Assembly (NCBI GenBank): GCA_016713535.1
Contig: JADJOY010000021.1
Span: forward strand, 62,001 to 126,000
DNA: 64,000 nt
Reading direction: 5' to 3'
Origin: Deltaproteobacteria bacterium
Lineage (GTDB): Bacteria; JADJOY01
Of the stretch, positions 18,525-29,182 are shown in pieces; the first letter of the stretch is position 1, and each line of letters begins with the position of its first letter. The position numbers and the translations under genes were made by a program. The notes below the pieces were generated by a model. It saw only the letters and a program-made list of their open reading frames with translations. It was not told the DNA's origin and made no database searches.

Positions 18525-21182
18525 ATGAATCCCAACACCTTGGCCAAGGCGTACGAGCCGCACGCCGTCGAAGACCGCTGGCTGCGCGCGTGGGACGACG
18601 CGGGGGCGTTTCGCGCCGACCCGGCGAGTCCGGGTGAGGCATTCTCGATCGTCATCCCACCCCCGAACGTGACCGGCTCGCTGCACATCGGACACGCGCT
18701 CAACAACACACTGCAGGACGTGCTCGCCCGTTACCACCGCATGAACGGCCACAACGTGCTGTGGGTGCCGGGCACCGACCACGCCGGGATCGCGACCCAG
18801 AACGTGGTCGAGCGCCAGCTCGCCGCGGAGGGAACGAGCCGCGAGGACCTGGGCCGAGAGGCCTTCATCGAGCGAGTGTGGACGTGGAAGGCCGAGTCCG
18901 GTGGGCGAATCCTCGCGCAGCTTCGTCGGCTGGGGGCCTCGTGCGACTTCTCGCGCGAGCGCTTCACCATGGACGACGGGCTCTCGCGCGCGGTGCGCGA
19001 GGTGTTCGTCCGGCTCTTCGAAGAAGGCCTGATCTATCGCGGCAACTACATCATCAACTGGTGCCCGCGGTGTCGGACGGCGCTCTCCGCCCTCGAAGTG
19101 GAGCGCGAAGAGCGCGCCGGCCATCTATGGCACCTGCGCTACCCGTTCGCGGATGGCTCCGGGGCGGTGAGCGTCGCGACGACTCGCCCCGAGACGATGC
19201 TCGGTGACACGGCCGTCGCCGTTCATCCGGACGACGAGCGCTACACGGCCCGCGTCGGTGCGCGCGTGGTGCTGCCGATCGTCGGGCGGGAGATCGCGAT
19301 CGTCGCCGATCCGGTCGTGAGCCGCGAGTTCGGCACCGGTGCGGTCAAGGTGACGCCGGCTCACGACTTCAACGACTTCGAGCTCGGACTGCGTCACGGG
19401 CTGGACGTCGTGCGGGTGCTGGACCTCGACGCGAAGATGACCGCCGAGGCGGGCGCCTACCACGGGCTCGATCGATACGAGGCGCGCAAGCGCGTCGTCG
19501 CCGACCTCGATGCGCTCGGCGCGCTCGAACGCGTCGAGGACTACAAGCTCGGCGTCGGCGTCTGCTACCGCTGCAAGACGGTCGTGGAACCGATGGTGTC
19601 GAAGCAATGGTTCGTGAAGACCGGGCCGCTCGCCGAGCGCGCGCTCGCCGCCGTGAAGGACGGCCGCACGCACATCATCCCCGTGCAGTGGGAAAAGACG
19701 TACTACGAGTGGATGGAGAACATCCGCGACTGGTGCATCTCGCGCCAGATCTGGTGGGGACACCAGATCCCGGCGTGGACCTGCGAAGGGTGCGGTGAGC
19801 TGATCGTGTCGCGCCGGGATCCGACCAGCTGCCCGAAGTGCGGCGGGGTCAAGCTCACCCGCGAGACCGACGTCCTCGACACGTGGTTCAGCTCGGCGCT
19901 CTGGCCGTTCTCGACGCTGGGATGGCCGGACCAGACTCCCGATCTGACGCGCTACTACCCGACCACCGTGCTCGTGACTGCGTTCGACATCCTGTTCTTC
20001 TGGGTCGCGCGCATGATGATGATGGGCCTCCACTTCATGGGCGAGGTGCCGTTCCGCGACGTGTACATCCATGCGCTGGTGCGCGACGCCGAAGGCCAGA
20101 AGATGAGCAAGTCGAAGGGGAACGTCGTCGACCCCCTCGAGGTGATGAGCCGGTTCGGCACCGACGCGCTGCGCTTCACCCTGACCGCGCTCGCCGCGCA
20201 AGGGCGCGACATCAAGCTCGCGGAGGAGCGGATCGAGGGCTACCGGCACTTCATGAACAAGCTGTGGAACGCGGCGCGGTTCTGCTACCTGCACCTCGAT
20301 CGTGTCGGCGAGGTCCCACCCGGCTCGAGCGCCGCGCTCACGCTCGCGGACCGCTGGATCCTGTCGCGGCTCCAGAACGCCACGGAATCCATCCGTGCCT
20401 CGATCGAGGCGTTTCGATTCAACGACGCGGCTCTGCGCGTCTACTCGTTCGTCTGGTCGGAGTTCTGTGACTGGTACATCGAGCTCGCCAAGCACGACCT
20501 CGCGCACGACGCGCCGGACGAGCGGCGCGCGACCGCACGTGCGGTGCTCGCGCGCGTCCTCGGCGACATCCTCAAGCTCGCGCATCCCTTCATGCCGTTC
20601 ATCACCGAGGAGCTGTGGTCGGCGATGCCAGGGCAAGGGGGATTCCTGACCCACGCTCCCTTCCCGAGAGTCGAGGCCGAGCGCGTCGATCGGACCGCCG
20701 AAGACACGATGGAGACCCTGATCGAGATCGTGAAGCGGATCCGCGACGTGCGGGCGCAGCTCGGCGTTTCGCCGCGCATGGCGACCGAGGTCCAGGTCGT
20801 CACGCACGATGCCGAGAGAGCAGAGCGCCTCGCTCGCGACTCCGAGGTGCTGCGCCGTTCGGTCGCGATCAGCGAGCTCGCGATCGTGCCGGAGGGCGGC
20901 CGTCCCGCGGGAGCCGTCACGTCCGTGGTCGGCAGCGTCACGGTGCACGTCGGCATCGGAGAGGGCGCGGACATCGCGGCGATCCGCGAGCGCCTGGGCA
21001 AGGACCTCGCGACGGCGCGCGTCGATCACGACCACCACGCCAGGAAGCTCGGGAACGAGGGTTTCGTCGCGCGCGCGCCGGAGGACGTCGTCGAGAAGGA
21101 GCGCGCAGGGCTCGCGGGTGCCCTTGAGCGGATCGAACGGATCGAGGCGATGCTCGGGATCCTCGAGGAGTCCGGGCTGTGA
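18525..21182 (+). CDS. valS: Valine--tRNA ligase
   Basis: 885 residues, the usual length. Class I aminoacyl-tRNA synthetase charging tRNA-Val, with a CP1 editing domain. Visible: [16 protein letters not shown] with the HIGH motif near residue 53, [11 protein letters not shown] (zinc-knuckle type) near 176, [19 protein letters not shown] in the editing domain, [26 protein letters not shown], and [12 protein letters not shown] near 526. The C-terminal 65 residues form the coiled-coil arm typical of ValRS. The open frame extends upstream, but ATG 18525 gives the standard N-terminus. It overlaps nadC by four bases (GTGA). Confidence 0.97.
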   Translation: MNPNTLAKAYEPHAVEDRWLRAWDDAGAFRADPASPGEAFSIVIPPPNVTGSLHIGHALNNTLQDVLARYHRMNGHNVLWVPGTDHAGIATQNVVERQLAAEGTSREDLGREAFIERVWTWKAESGGRILAQLRRLGASCDFSRERFTMDDGLSRAVREVFVRLFEEGLIYRGNYIINWCPRCRTALSALEVEREERAGHLWHLRYPFADGSGAVSVATTRPETMLGDTAVAVHPDDERYTARVGARVVLPIVGREIAIVADPVVSREFGTGAVKVTPAHDFNDFELGLRHGLDVVRVLDLDAKMTAEAGAYHGLDRYEARKRVVADLDALGALERVEDYKLGVGVCYRCKTVVEPMVSKQWFVKTGPLAERALAAVKDGRTHIIPVQWEKTYYEWMENIRDWCISRQIWWGHQIPAWTCEGCGELIVSRRDPTSCPKCGGVKLTRETDVLDTWFSSALWPFSTLGWPDQTPDLTRYYPTTVLVTAFDILFFWVARMMMMGLHFMGEVPFRDVYIHALVRDAEGQKMSKSKGNVVDPLEVMSRFGTDALRFTLTALAAQGRDIKLAEERIEGYRHFMNKLWNAARFCYLHLDRVGEVPPGSSAALTLADRWILSRLQNATESIRASIEAFRFNDAALRVYSFVWSEFCDWYIELAKHDLAHDAPDERRATARAVLARVLGDILKLAHPFMPFITEELWSAMPGQGGFLTHAPFPRVEAERVDRTAEDTMETLIEIVKRIRDVRAQLGVSPRMATEVQVVTHDAERAERLARDSEVLRRSVAISELAIVPEGGRPAGAVTSVVGSVTVHVGIGEGADIAAIRERLGKDLATARVDHDHHARKLGNEGFVARAPEDVVEKERAGLAGALERIERIEAMLGILEESGL

Positions 21183-22039
21183 GCGCTGCCGAGGTCGATC
21201 CAGCGGCGCTCGACGAGCTGCTACGGCGCTGTCTCGCCGAGGACCTGGGAGCGGGCGACCGAACCACCGTCGGCGTCGGTGTCGATCGGCTCGCGGGGTC
21301 TGCCAAGATCGAAGCGCAGCAGGTGATGGTGGTTGCGGGCCTCGCGGCCGCTACCCGCGTCTTCGAGCTGCTCGAGCCCGGCGTGCGGATCGAGCTCCTG
21401 GCTAGCGAGGGGCAACTCGTCGAGACGGGAACCGAGCTCGCACGGATCGGGGGCTCGTTCGGGACCCTGCTCGCGGGTGAGCGGGTGGCGCTCAACCTCC
21501 TGGGGCACCTGAGTGGGATCGCGACCTATACGCGCCGTTTCGCCGACGCGGTCGAAGGCACCCGTGCCCACGTGGCCGACACCCGCAAGACGATCCCGGG
21601 CCTGCGGATCCTCGAGAAGTACGCAGTGCGGATGGGCGGCGGACTCAACCACAGGATCGGGCTCTTCGACGCCGTGCTCATCAAGAACAACCACATCGAC
21701 GCGGCTGGTGGCGTCGCGGCGGCGCTGAGCCGGGTCAATGGCGCAGGGAACCTCGGCCCCATCGAGATCGAGGTGCGCGATCTCGGCGAGCTCGAGCAAG
21801 TGCTCGCCTTCGAGCCGCTGCCCGCGTGGATCCTGCTCGACAACTTCGAGCTCGTAGCGATGCGCGAAGCCGTGAGGCGCACGGCTGGTCGCGCCAGGCT
21901 CGAAGCCTCCGGGGGCATGAACCTGGAGCGTGTGCGCGCGGTCGCGGAGACCGGGGTCGACCGGATCAGCGTCGGTGCGCTGACGCACTCGGCGCCCTGG
22001 GCCGACGTTCACATGGTGCTGGCCGAAGCCGCTCGTTGA
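21179..22039 (+). CDS. nadC: Nicotinate-nucleotide pyrophosphorylase (carboxylating)
   Basis: 286 residues. NadC converts quinolinate and PRPP to nicotinate mononucleotide, CO2 and pyrophosphate in NAD synthesis. Family motifs are visible: [48 protein letters not shown] (about residues 137-156), [34 protein letters not shown], and [23 protein letters not shown] 21179 overlaps the valS stop. It leads into birA after an 18-base gap, a cofactor-synthesis stretch that continues to coaX. Confidence 0.96.
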   Translation: MSAAEVDPAALDELLRRCLAEDLGAGDRTTVGVGVDRLAGSAKIEAQQVMVVAGLAAATRVFELLEPGVRIELLASEGQLVETGTELARIGGSFGTLLAGERVALNLLGHLSGIATYTRRFADAVEGTRAHVADTRKTIPGLRILEKYAVRMGGGLNHRIGLFDAVLIKNNHIDAAGGVAAALSRVNGAGNLGPIEIEVRDLGELEQVLAFEPLPAWILLDNFELVAMREAVRRTAGRARLEASGGMNLERVRAVAETGVDRISVGALTHSAPWADVHMVLAEAAR

Positions 22040-22057
22040 GCGGCTGGCACGACGGCG

Positions 22058-23078
22058 ATGCCCGCAGCGAGCCCGGGTTCCTCGACGGTGGCGCGAGTTC
22101 TGTCGGCGCTCCGGGAGGCCGGCGAGCTCGGAGTGTCGGGCGAGCGCTTGGCCGGCGAGCTGGGTCTGTCGCGAGCGTCCGTGTGGAAGGCGATCGCGGC
22201 ACTGCGCGAGGAGGGCTGCCGGATCGATGCCGTGAGCGGCCACGGCTACAAGCTGGTGAGCGTGTCCGACCGCGTGCGCCCCGAGCTGGTCACGCCATGG
22301 CTCACCACGGCACGGCTCGGGCGCCCGACGTGGTGCTTCGAGAGTGTCGAGTCGACCATGGACGCGGTGGCCGACAGGGCACGCGCAGGAGACCCGGAGG
22401 GCACCGTGATCGTCGCCGAGACGCAGACGGCGGGGCGCGGCCGGCGAGGAAGGTCGTGGGACTCGCCGACTCGGCTCAACCTCTACTTCTCGGTGCTCCT
22501 CCGCCCTCGGCTCGCGCCTCACGAGGTCGGCCCCGTCACCCTCGTCGTGGGTGTGGCACTGGCGCGTGCGGTCGCCGAGGTGACCTCGCACCGCCCGCTC
22601 ATCAAGTGGCCGAACGACCTGTACTTCGGGTCTCGCAAGGTGGCGGGCATCCTGACGGAGCTCAGTGCCGAGATGGACCGCGTCCATCACGTGGTGGTCG
22701 GCGTTGGACTCAACGTGAACGCAGCGGCCGCCGACTTCGCCACCGAGCTCGAGGTCGAGCCACCAGCCTTTCCATCGAGTCCGGTGGCGGGTCGTTCGAC
22801 CGCGCGAGGTGCTCGCAACCTTCCTCAACCACCTCGAGCCTGCCTATGATCTCTTCGTCGCGGCGGGGCTTGGGCCGTTCCTGCGCGAGATCGAGGAAGC
22901 GAGCGCTGTCCGGGGACGCCGCGTTTCGGTGGACCTGGGCCACCGTCGCGTCGAGGGGATCGCGCGGAGCGTGGCATCGGACGGAGCCCTGGGTGTCGAG
23001 TTGGCCGGGGGCGAGCGAATCGACCTTCATTCGGGCGAGATCACGGCGTTCGCCACGGAAAGGGACCTCCCATGCTGA
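22058..23078 (+). CDS. birA: Biotin--[acetyl-CoA-carboxylase] ligase / biotin repressor, with a frameshift
   Basis: About 340 residues after repair. An N-terminal winged helix is present ([20 protein letters not shown], then [15 protein letters not shown]), so it may also repress biotin genes. The catalytic domain has the biotinyl-AMP loop [34 protein letters not shown] and VGVGLNVN. The frame breaks near 22804; one missing base in a CG run gives [19 protein letters not shown] and then the SH3-like C-terminal domain ([16 protein letters not shown] to ITAFATERD). The final codons overlap coaX by seven bases. The gene is normally essential, so an error is more likely than a real break. Confidence 0.88.
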
Positions 23079-23839
23079 TGGTCGTCGATGTCGGAAACAC
23101 CAACATCGTCCTGGGCCTCTTCGACGAAGACCGGCTCATCCAGAGCTGGCGGCTGACGACCGACAAGAGCCGCACGAGCGATGAGTACGGGATCCTGATC
23201 CACGAGCTCTATGCGCGCGAGCGGGTCCCCCAGGGCCAGGTGACCGCGTGCATGGTGTCGTGCGTCGTTCCGCCGATGATCCCCACGGTCAACGAGGTCG
23301 CGCGGAAGTTCTTCAAGCTCGAGCCGCAGTTCGTCGGCCCGGGGATCCGCACCGGCATGGCGATCCTGTACGACAGCCCTCGCGAGGTCGGCGCGGACCG
23401 GATCGTGAACGCGGTCGCGGCCTTCGAGAAGCTCAAGCGCTCGTGCATCGTGGTCGACTTCGGCACGGCGACGACCTTCGACGTGGTGTCGAGCAAAGGC
23501 GAGTATCTGGGCGGAGCGATCGCCCCGGGCCTCGGCATCTCTACCGAGGCGCTCTTCCAGCACGCCTCCAAGCTTCCGCGCGTCGAACTGGTCCGACCCC
23601 GTTCCGCCATCGGCAAGACGACGGTCCACTCGATGCAGGCCGGTCTGATCTTCGGCTACGCGGGCCTGGTCGATGCGTTGGTGCGGCGCATCATCGCAGA
23701 GCTCGGCGGCGACAAGCCGGCGGTCATCGCGACCGGTGGCATCGCCCCGCTCGTGGCCAGCGAGACCGAGACCATCGAGGAGGTCGACGAGCTCCTGACG
23801 CTCACCGGCCTGCGCATCCTTCACGATCGCAACAAGTAG
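23072..23839 (+). CDS. coaX: Type III pantothenate kinase
   Basis: 255 residues. CoaX phosphorylates pantothenate at the start of coenzyme A synthesis; type III enzymes belong to the ASKHA superfamily and need a monovalent cation. Visible: [15 protein letters not shown] at the N-terminus (phosphate-1 Asp), [15 protein letters not shown] near residue 108, [15 protein letters not shown] near 126, [18 protein letters not shown] near 144, and [12 protein letters not shown] near 219. It overlaps birA by seven bases, a pairing frequent in bacteria. Confidence 0.96.
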   Translation: MLMVVDVGNTNIVLGLFDEDRLIQSWRLTTDKSRTSDEYGILIHELYARERVPQGQVTACMVSCVVPPMIPTVNEVARKFFKLEPQFVGPGIRTGMAILYDSPREVGADRIVNAVAAFEKLKRSCIVVDFGTATTFDVVSSKGEYLGGAIAPGLGISTEALFQHASKLPRVELVRPRSAIGKTTVHSMQAGLIFGYAGLVDALVRRIIAELGGDKPAVIATGGIAPLVASETETIEEVDELLTLTGLRILHDRNK

Positions 23840-23858
23840 CGAATCTGAAAGAGATTCG
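23840..23858. terminator. Short inverted repeat after coaX
   Basis: CGAATCT at 23840-23846 pairs with AGATTCG at 23852-23858 around a five-base loop, starting at the first base after the coaX stop and followed by TTGCTTT. It is a weak, AT-richer hairpin that could end the valS-coaX transcript. The stem is short, so support is modest. Confidence 0.4.
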
Positions 23859-23914
23859 TTGCTTTCCAGCCGTTCCTTACGGTAGTTTCCAGCGACCCAC
23901 GCTGGCCCTGCGGG

Positions 23915-26043
23915 ATGGGGTTGGCGTGGCATTCGCGCGGGTTCTCGAAGGGGCCCCTCTTGGAAGCTGCGAAGGTTCGCAACGTCGCGTTCATCGGTCA
24001 GGTCGGCACCGGCAAGACAAGCCTCGCGGAGGCGCTGCTATATCGAGCCAAGGCCATCGATCGCCTCGGGCGCGTGGACGAGGGCACGGCGACCCTCGAT
24101 TTCGAGCCCGAGGAGATCAAGCGCCATGCCAGCCTGTCGTCGGCGTTCGGTCGCTACCGCTGGAAGGGCCTCGACGTCACGCTGATCGACACGCCGGGGA
24201 CGAGCGTCTTTCTCGCCGACTCGTACACCTGTCTGGAAGGCGCCGACGCGGCCGTGCTGGTGCTGGACGGCCAGGGTGGGATCCGCATCCAGAGCGAACG
24301 CCTCTGCGGGCGTGCCCGCCAGCTCGGGCTGCCGGTATTGGTGTTCGTCTCGAAGATGGATCGAGAGCGAGCCGACCTCGACGCCTTCGTGGCCGAAGCA
24401 TCGGACCGTTTCGGCCGTCGGCTCGTACCGATCTCGGTGCCGATCATGGCGAACGGCTCCATCGCGGGCGTCGTGGATCTGCTCCACGGGCGGGCCTACC
24501 TCGGCGCACTGGCCGATGGCGGCGAGCCGAAGGAGGGCGAGATCCCGGCTGACGTGCGGCCCCAGGTCGACGTCGCGCGCAAGGCGCTGATGGAGGCGGT
24601 CGCCGAGACGGACGATGCCCTGCTCGAGCGCTACCTGGAGGACGAACACCTGTCCGACGACGAGGTCGAACGCGCGTTCGACAACGCGCGGTTCGTGCGG
24701 GAGCGCTGGTGCCCGCCGTCGCAGGTTCGGGCCTGCGCGGCGTCGGCGCCGAGATCCTCATGGACCTCGTCAACCGGATCGTCCCCACGCCTACCGAGCA
24801 TGCGGCGGTGACCGGCAAGGACCCGAAGACGGGCGTGGACGCGCAGCGTCCCGCCGACGAGAACGCACCGTTCTCGGCGCGAGTCCTCAAGACCGTCGCC
24901 GATCCGTTCGCCGGCAAGGTGACGGTGTTCCGGGTGATCTCGGGTACCATCAAGAACGACTCGACGTTCTACAACTCGACTCGCGAGGTGCGCGAGCGCT
25001 ACGGCCACCTGTTCGCGCTCGAGGGAAAGAAGCAGCTTCCGGTCGAGGACGCGGGACCTGGGGCGGTGGTCGCCGTCGCGAAGCTCAAGGAAACCCAGAC
25101 CGGCGACACGCTCTGTGATGAGAAGCACCCCATCGTCTATCCACCGCTCAAGGACTACCCGGCGGCGATCACGTTCGCGGTCCAGGCCGCTTCCCGCGGC
25201 GACGAGGACAAGCTCGCGACCGCGCTGCACCGCGTGCGCGAGGAGGATCCCTTCATCCGTGTGGGTCGGGATGCGCAGACCTCGGAGACGTTGCTTTCCG
25301 GCCTCGGGCAAGCCCACGTCGAGGTCACCGTCGAGAAGATCCGCCGCAAGTTCGGGGTGTCGGTGGAGCTCAAGGAACCAAAGGTTCCGTATCGCGAGAC
25401 GATCCGGGGCAAGGCGCAGGTGCAGGGAAGGCACAAGCGCCAAACGGGAGGTCGGGGCCAGTTCGGCGACTGCTGGCTCGAGATCGAGCCGCTGCCGCGT
25501 GGCGGCGGCTTCGAGTTCGTCGACAAGATCGTCGGTGGCGTGGTGCCGCGGCAGTGGATCCCGTCGGTCGAGAAGGGTGTTCGAGACGCCATGGCCCGCG
25601 GCGTGCTTGCCGGCTTTCCCGTGGTGGACGTCCGGGTGCGGCTCTTCGACGGCTCGTACCACGATGTCGACTCCTCCGACATGGCGTTCCAGATCGCCGC
25701 GTCCAAGGGCTTCAAGAAGGGCTTCATGCAGTGCTCGCCGGTGCTCCTCGAGCCGGTCGTGCATCTCGAGATCACCGTGCCGGACGACTGCATGGGCGAC
25801 GTCAACGGTGACATGATCCGACGTCGCGGGCGAGTCGTGGGGATGGACGCTGGCGGAGGCATGCAGACCATCAAGGCGATAGCGCCGTACTCCGAGGTGC
25901 TGCGATACGCCGCCGACCTCAAGAGCTTGACCGGCGACCGCGGCGACTTCACGCTCGAGTTCTCTCACTACGACGAAGTCCCGGGGCACATCGCCGAGAA
26001 GATCGTCGCCGCTGCGCATCGTCCCGAAGAGGAAGAGGAGTAG
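23915..26043 (+). CDS. Elongation factor G paralog, with a frameshift
   Basis: About 709 residues after repair. A translational GTPase of the EF-G-like (FusA2) type. G domain: GQVGTGKTS (P-loop), DTPG (G3), and VSKMDRE where the G4 consensus is NKMD, so Asn is replaced by Ser. The frame breaks near 24702; one missing base gives FVREALVPAVAGSGLRGVG. Later domains are clear: TGGRGQFGDCWLEIEPLPRG (domain IV), YHDVDSSDMAFQIAASKGF, and the domain V end. Start is uncertain: ATG 23915, or TTG 23960 with GAAGGGG just upstream. It lacks ordinary fusA context, so this is likely the accessory paralog rather than the main EF-G. Confidence 0.85.
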
Positions 26044-27330
26044 GTGGTGCCGCAGACGTATACGATCGAGGTCGACGAAGAGCTTGCGGTTCTCGTCGGG
26101 CCCGACGCCAAGCCGTTCGCTCGGCGCGCATTCCTCGATGCCTTCACGCCCCATCCCGCCGAGTGGCAGGTCAAGGGCCTGTTCGTGCTGGCTTGCATCG
26201 GGTCCGCCGGCGAGGCCACCAACGCCCTCGACCGCCTCAGGAAGCTCGCGCCCAACGTCGTCGACGAGGCGTACAAGACGCGTCGGCTCGAACCGCCGAT
26301 CCTCGACTTCCTGGCGAAGGAGTTCTCGACCCACGCGCCGTTCCTCGGCCGGCTCATCCTGAACAACGAGCTGAGCGACGACGCGTTCCACTACCTCGTC
26401 ATCAACGGCACCGACGCGGTCATCGACACCGTTCGGCGCCGCAACATGAACCTTCTGAACTCGCCTGCCGTGATCGAGGCGTTGTTCGATAACCAGAAGG
26501 TCCGCAAGAGCACCGTCGATCGCATCCTCCAGATCTTGGGCCTGGAGGTGAAGATCACCTCGGAGGAGGACGATCCCGAGTCGGCGAGCAGGCTGCCGGA
26601 GGAGCCCGACACCGAGGAGATCGAGGAGGTCGACCCCGTCTCCGGCACCAATCGAAGGGTCCGGCGGCCCATCGGGGGGATGGAAGACGACGAGCGCGAC
26701 TCCGCGAACGCAGCTTTCAACCCCGAGCTCTTTCGCAGCTTTCTCGAGGGGCGCGAATGGAACTTCGCCGCTGAGCTCACCGGCGAGGACCGCGGCGCTG
26801 AGCTGAGCGAGGACGAGCGCATATCGCTCTTCCAGTCCGTCATGAAGATGGCCGTGTCCGAGAAGATCGTGCTCGCGATCCGCGGTAACCGCGAGGCCCG
26901 GGCGCTGCTGATCCGCGACTCGAACCGACTGATTCCGCTCTACGTGTTGCAGAATGCGCGGATCACGGAGGACGAGATCTCGCAGGTCGCGACCAGCCCG
27001 GCGTCGAGCCGGGAGCTGATCAGCGAGATCGCGCGGAACCGTGAGTGGACTCGCAGCTACAAGGTGAAGCGGTCGCTTGCGGTGAACCCGAAGACGCCTC
27101 TCGACAAGTCGATGCGCTTCCTCAACACCCTGAGCTACAAGGACGTGCGCGACATCGCGCGTTCGAAGAACGTGCCGAGCGCGCTGGCCATTCAAGCCAA
27201 GCGGCTGGTGCAGCGCAAACAGGACACCGGCAAGATGACCGACGGCGCCGGCGGCAGCCGGCGGCAGCCGAGCGGTCGTCCGCCGAGGGAACATTCATGG
27301 CCTTCTTCAACTACGCGAAGAAAGAACTGA
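26044..27330 (+). CDS. Helical (LRV/HEAT-like) repeat protein next to the MglA-type GTPase
   Basis: 428 residues from GTG 26044, right after the EF-G stop. No signal or membrane segment. The N-terminal half has helical units (FHYLVINGTDAVIDTVRRRN, SPAVIEALFDNQKVRKSTV). A long acidic linker follows (residues about 175-230). The C-terminal part has LRV-like units: SLAVNPKTPLDKSMRFLNT and LSYKDVRDIARSKNVPSAL. I know no activity for it. The last 11 codons overlap the GTPase gene in another frame. Its position suggests a scaffold or partner for the GTPase. Confidence 0.7.
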   Translation: MVPQTYTIEVDEELAVLVGPDAKPFARRAFLDAFTPHPAEWQVKGLFVLACIGSAGEATNALDRLRKLAPNVVDEAYKTRRLEPPILDFLAKEFSTHAPFLGRLILNNELSDDAFHYLVINGTDAVIDTVRRRNMNLLNSPAVIEALFDNQKVRKSTVDRILQILGLEVKITSEEDDPESASRLPEEPDTEEIEEVDPVSGTNRRVRRPIGGMEDDERDSANAAFNPELFRSFLEGREWNFAAELTGEDRGAELSEDERISLFQSVMKMAVSEKIVLAIRGNREARALLIRDSNRLIPLYVLQNARITEDEISQVATSPASSRELISEIARNREWTRSYKVKRSLAVNPKTPLDKSMRFLNTLSYKDVRDIARSKNVPSALAIQAKRLVQRKQDTGKMTDGAGGSRRQPSGRPPREHSWPSSTTRRKN

Positions 27331-28460
27331 GCGCGAAGATCGTCTACTACGGGCCTGGTCTGTCGGGGAAGACGACCAACCTCGAGGTCATCCACCGTCG
27401 CATGCGACCCGATCAGCGGGGAAGCTGATCTCGCTCGACACGCAGACGGACCGCACGCTCTTCTTCGATTTCCTGCCGCTCGAGCTCCGGTGAGATCCGG
27501 GGGTTCAAGACGCGGTTCCACATCTACACCGTGCCCGGGCAGGTCTTCTACAACGCGACTCGCAAGGTGGTGCTGAAGGGTGTCGACGGGGTGGTGTTCG
27601 TGGCGGACAGCCAGCGCGACATGATGGAGTCGAACCTCCAGTCGCTGAAGAACCTCGAGGCGAATCTCGAGGAGCAGGGGCGCAAGCTCGCCGAGCTCCC
27701 GGTGATCCTCCAGTACAACAAGCGCGACCTGCCGAATCTGCTCTCCGTCAAGGAGCTCGATGCAGCGCTCAACCCGCAGGGATGGGCACACTTCGAGGCG
27801 GCTGCGATCTCCGAGCGAGGCGTGCTCGAGACGCTGACGGCCGTGTGCAAGCTCGTGCTGAAGGATCTCCGCGACACCCACGAAGGTCCGAGGAAAGTCG
27901 CGAAGCCTGCGGCTCCGAAGCCCCAGCCCAAGCCGAGGATCGACGTCCCCACGGCCGAGACCAAGCCGGCGGTCAAGCCGGCCACCCTCGACGACATCCA
28001 CGAGCCGCCTCCAGCACCTCCGCTGCCACCCCTCCACGTCCCCCCCGTCGCCCACCACGCCGCCGACTTTGGCAGTGGGGAGGCCGCTGTCGGGCGTTCC
28101 GCGCCCGCCAGGGTGGAGAGCTTCGACGAGGTCGAGGTGGTGGACGAGGCCGACCTCGAGGGTGCCGACGACGTGGTCTATGTCGATGACGAGCTTCCGC
28201 CCGAGCCGGCGCCGAGCGCGGGTACGTGGGCCGAAAAGCCGGCCACGTCCCCGCCGCTCCCCTCACATCAGCCGATGAGCGGCGCCGAGCCAGCTCGTGT
28301 CACCCGCGATGGCTCGGTCGAGATCGTCTCGTGGGGCGAGCCCACCCGTGTTTCGCAGTCCGCGGTGCGAATCCCTCTCGTGGTCCAGAGCGGTGAGCTC
28401 GGCGGCCCGGTCAGCTTCGCCCTCACCATCGACCTCGCGCGTCTCGAGCCGGGCGGCTGA
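27297..28460 (+). CDS. MglA-like small GTPase with long C-terminal extension, two frameshifts
   Basis: About 387 residues after repair. The first ~195 residues are an MglA-family G domain: MAFFNYAKKELSAKIVYYG, P-loop GPGLSGKTT (about 19-27), TDRTLFFDFLPL, YTVPGQVFYNATRKVVLKG (T-V-P-G-Q replacing D-x-x-G), DGVVFVADSQ, and YNKRD (N/T-K-x-D). Two breaks interrupt it: one missing base near 27421 and one extra C near 27487; corrected, the frame runs to 28460. MglA proteins set cell polarity and motility with an MglB-type GAP, which is not seen here. A ~190-residue Pro/Ala-rich, acidic tail is unusual for the family. Confidence 0.85.
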
Positions 28461-28495
28461 AGCCCCCGCCAACCAGTCAGGTACCGAGCCCGACG

Positions 28496-29113
28496 ATGGC
28501 CCAGGAGCGCGAGGGGGTCGGCGACAAGGTCGATGTCGAGCGGATCGTTCGCGGGATCCGTGACGAGATCCGGCGTCGTCATCCCGAGCCGGACATGCCG
28601 GCGTGGGATGCACCGCGCTCGAACCTTGCGGACGGGGCCGGGGGCGTGCGGCTCGACTCCTTGCCGGGCCCGGCGATTTTCTCGCCTCACCTGCGGTATC
28701 TGAACGAGCACTGGCAGCTCGACCCGATGTTCCCACTGCGGTCTCACCGGGCCGTCGTCGGGCGAGTGATCGTGGCGGCCAAGAAGCTCGTTCGGAAGTC
28801 GGTGATGGGCTTGTTCCTGCCGGTTTTCCAGGCGATCACCGCGTTCTTCTCGAACACCACCAACTTCCTCAACACCCTCGCCAAGAACGTGGACGACACG
28901 ACCAATGTGCTCGCCGCGACGGATCGCAGGCTCGCCGAGCGGATCGAGAACGTGGCGAGTGAGCGCCGCGAGCTGGTGACGCGAATCGAGGGCGGCGAGA
29001 AGGCGCTGGTCGAGCGCATGGATCTCCTGTTCGCGGCGCTCGATCGGGAGCGTCTCGCGCTCGAGAGGCCCCTCGAGGACCTCGAGGCCAAGAGCGCGCC
29101 AGCCGGTCCTTGA
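28496..29113 (+). CDS. Small glycosyltransferase-associated protein, copy 1
   Basis: 205 residues, soluble but with a basic amphipathic centre. Core: LNEHWQLDPMFPLRSHRAVV (about 62-81), then VAAKKLVRKSVMGLFLPVFQ (about 87-106), followed by an Asn/Thr-rich stretch (FFSNTTNFLNTLAKN) and a coiled-coil tail. Two shorter proteins in this window (31627 and 34383) share a pattern like S-H-R-x-V-x-G-x-V-x-V-x-x-K-(R/K)-L-V-R-(R/K), then P-x-x-x-R/A-Q-x-x-F-N. Each sits directly before a glycosyltransferase gene. I have seen this pattern in polysaccharide loci but know no named family. A membrane-surface or enzyme-docking role is inference. Confidence 0.65.
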   Translation: MAQEREGVGDKVDVERIVRGIRDEIRRRHPEPDMPAWDAPRSNLADGAGGVRLDSLPGPAIFSPHLRYLNEHWQLDPMFPLRSHRAVVGRVIVAAKKLVRKSVMGLFLPVFQAITAFFSNTTNFLNTLAKNVDDTTNVLAATDRRLAERIENVASERRELVTRIEGGEKALVERMDLLFAALDRERLALERPLEDLEAKSAPAGP

Positions 29114-29182
29114 TTCGACGTCCACCTGCCTGGCGGGTGGTCACTCCGCCACGCTCCGACGATTCCCCTCTGGTTCCCCGAC

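Noticed and set aside
27246-27270. Tandem GGCGGCAGCC repeat before the MglA-like gene
   Set aside because: Only two copies of a ten-base GC unit inside the coding end of the upstream gene; it encodes a Gly/Arg-rich tail and is likely simple-sequence noise.
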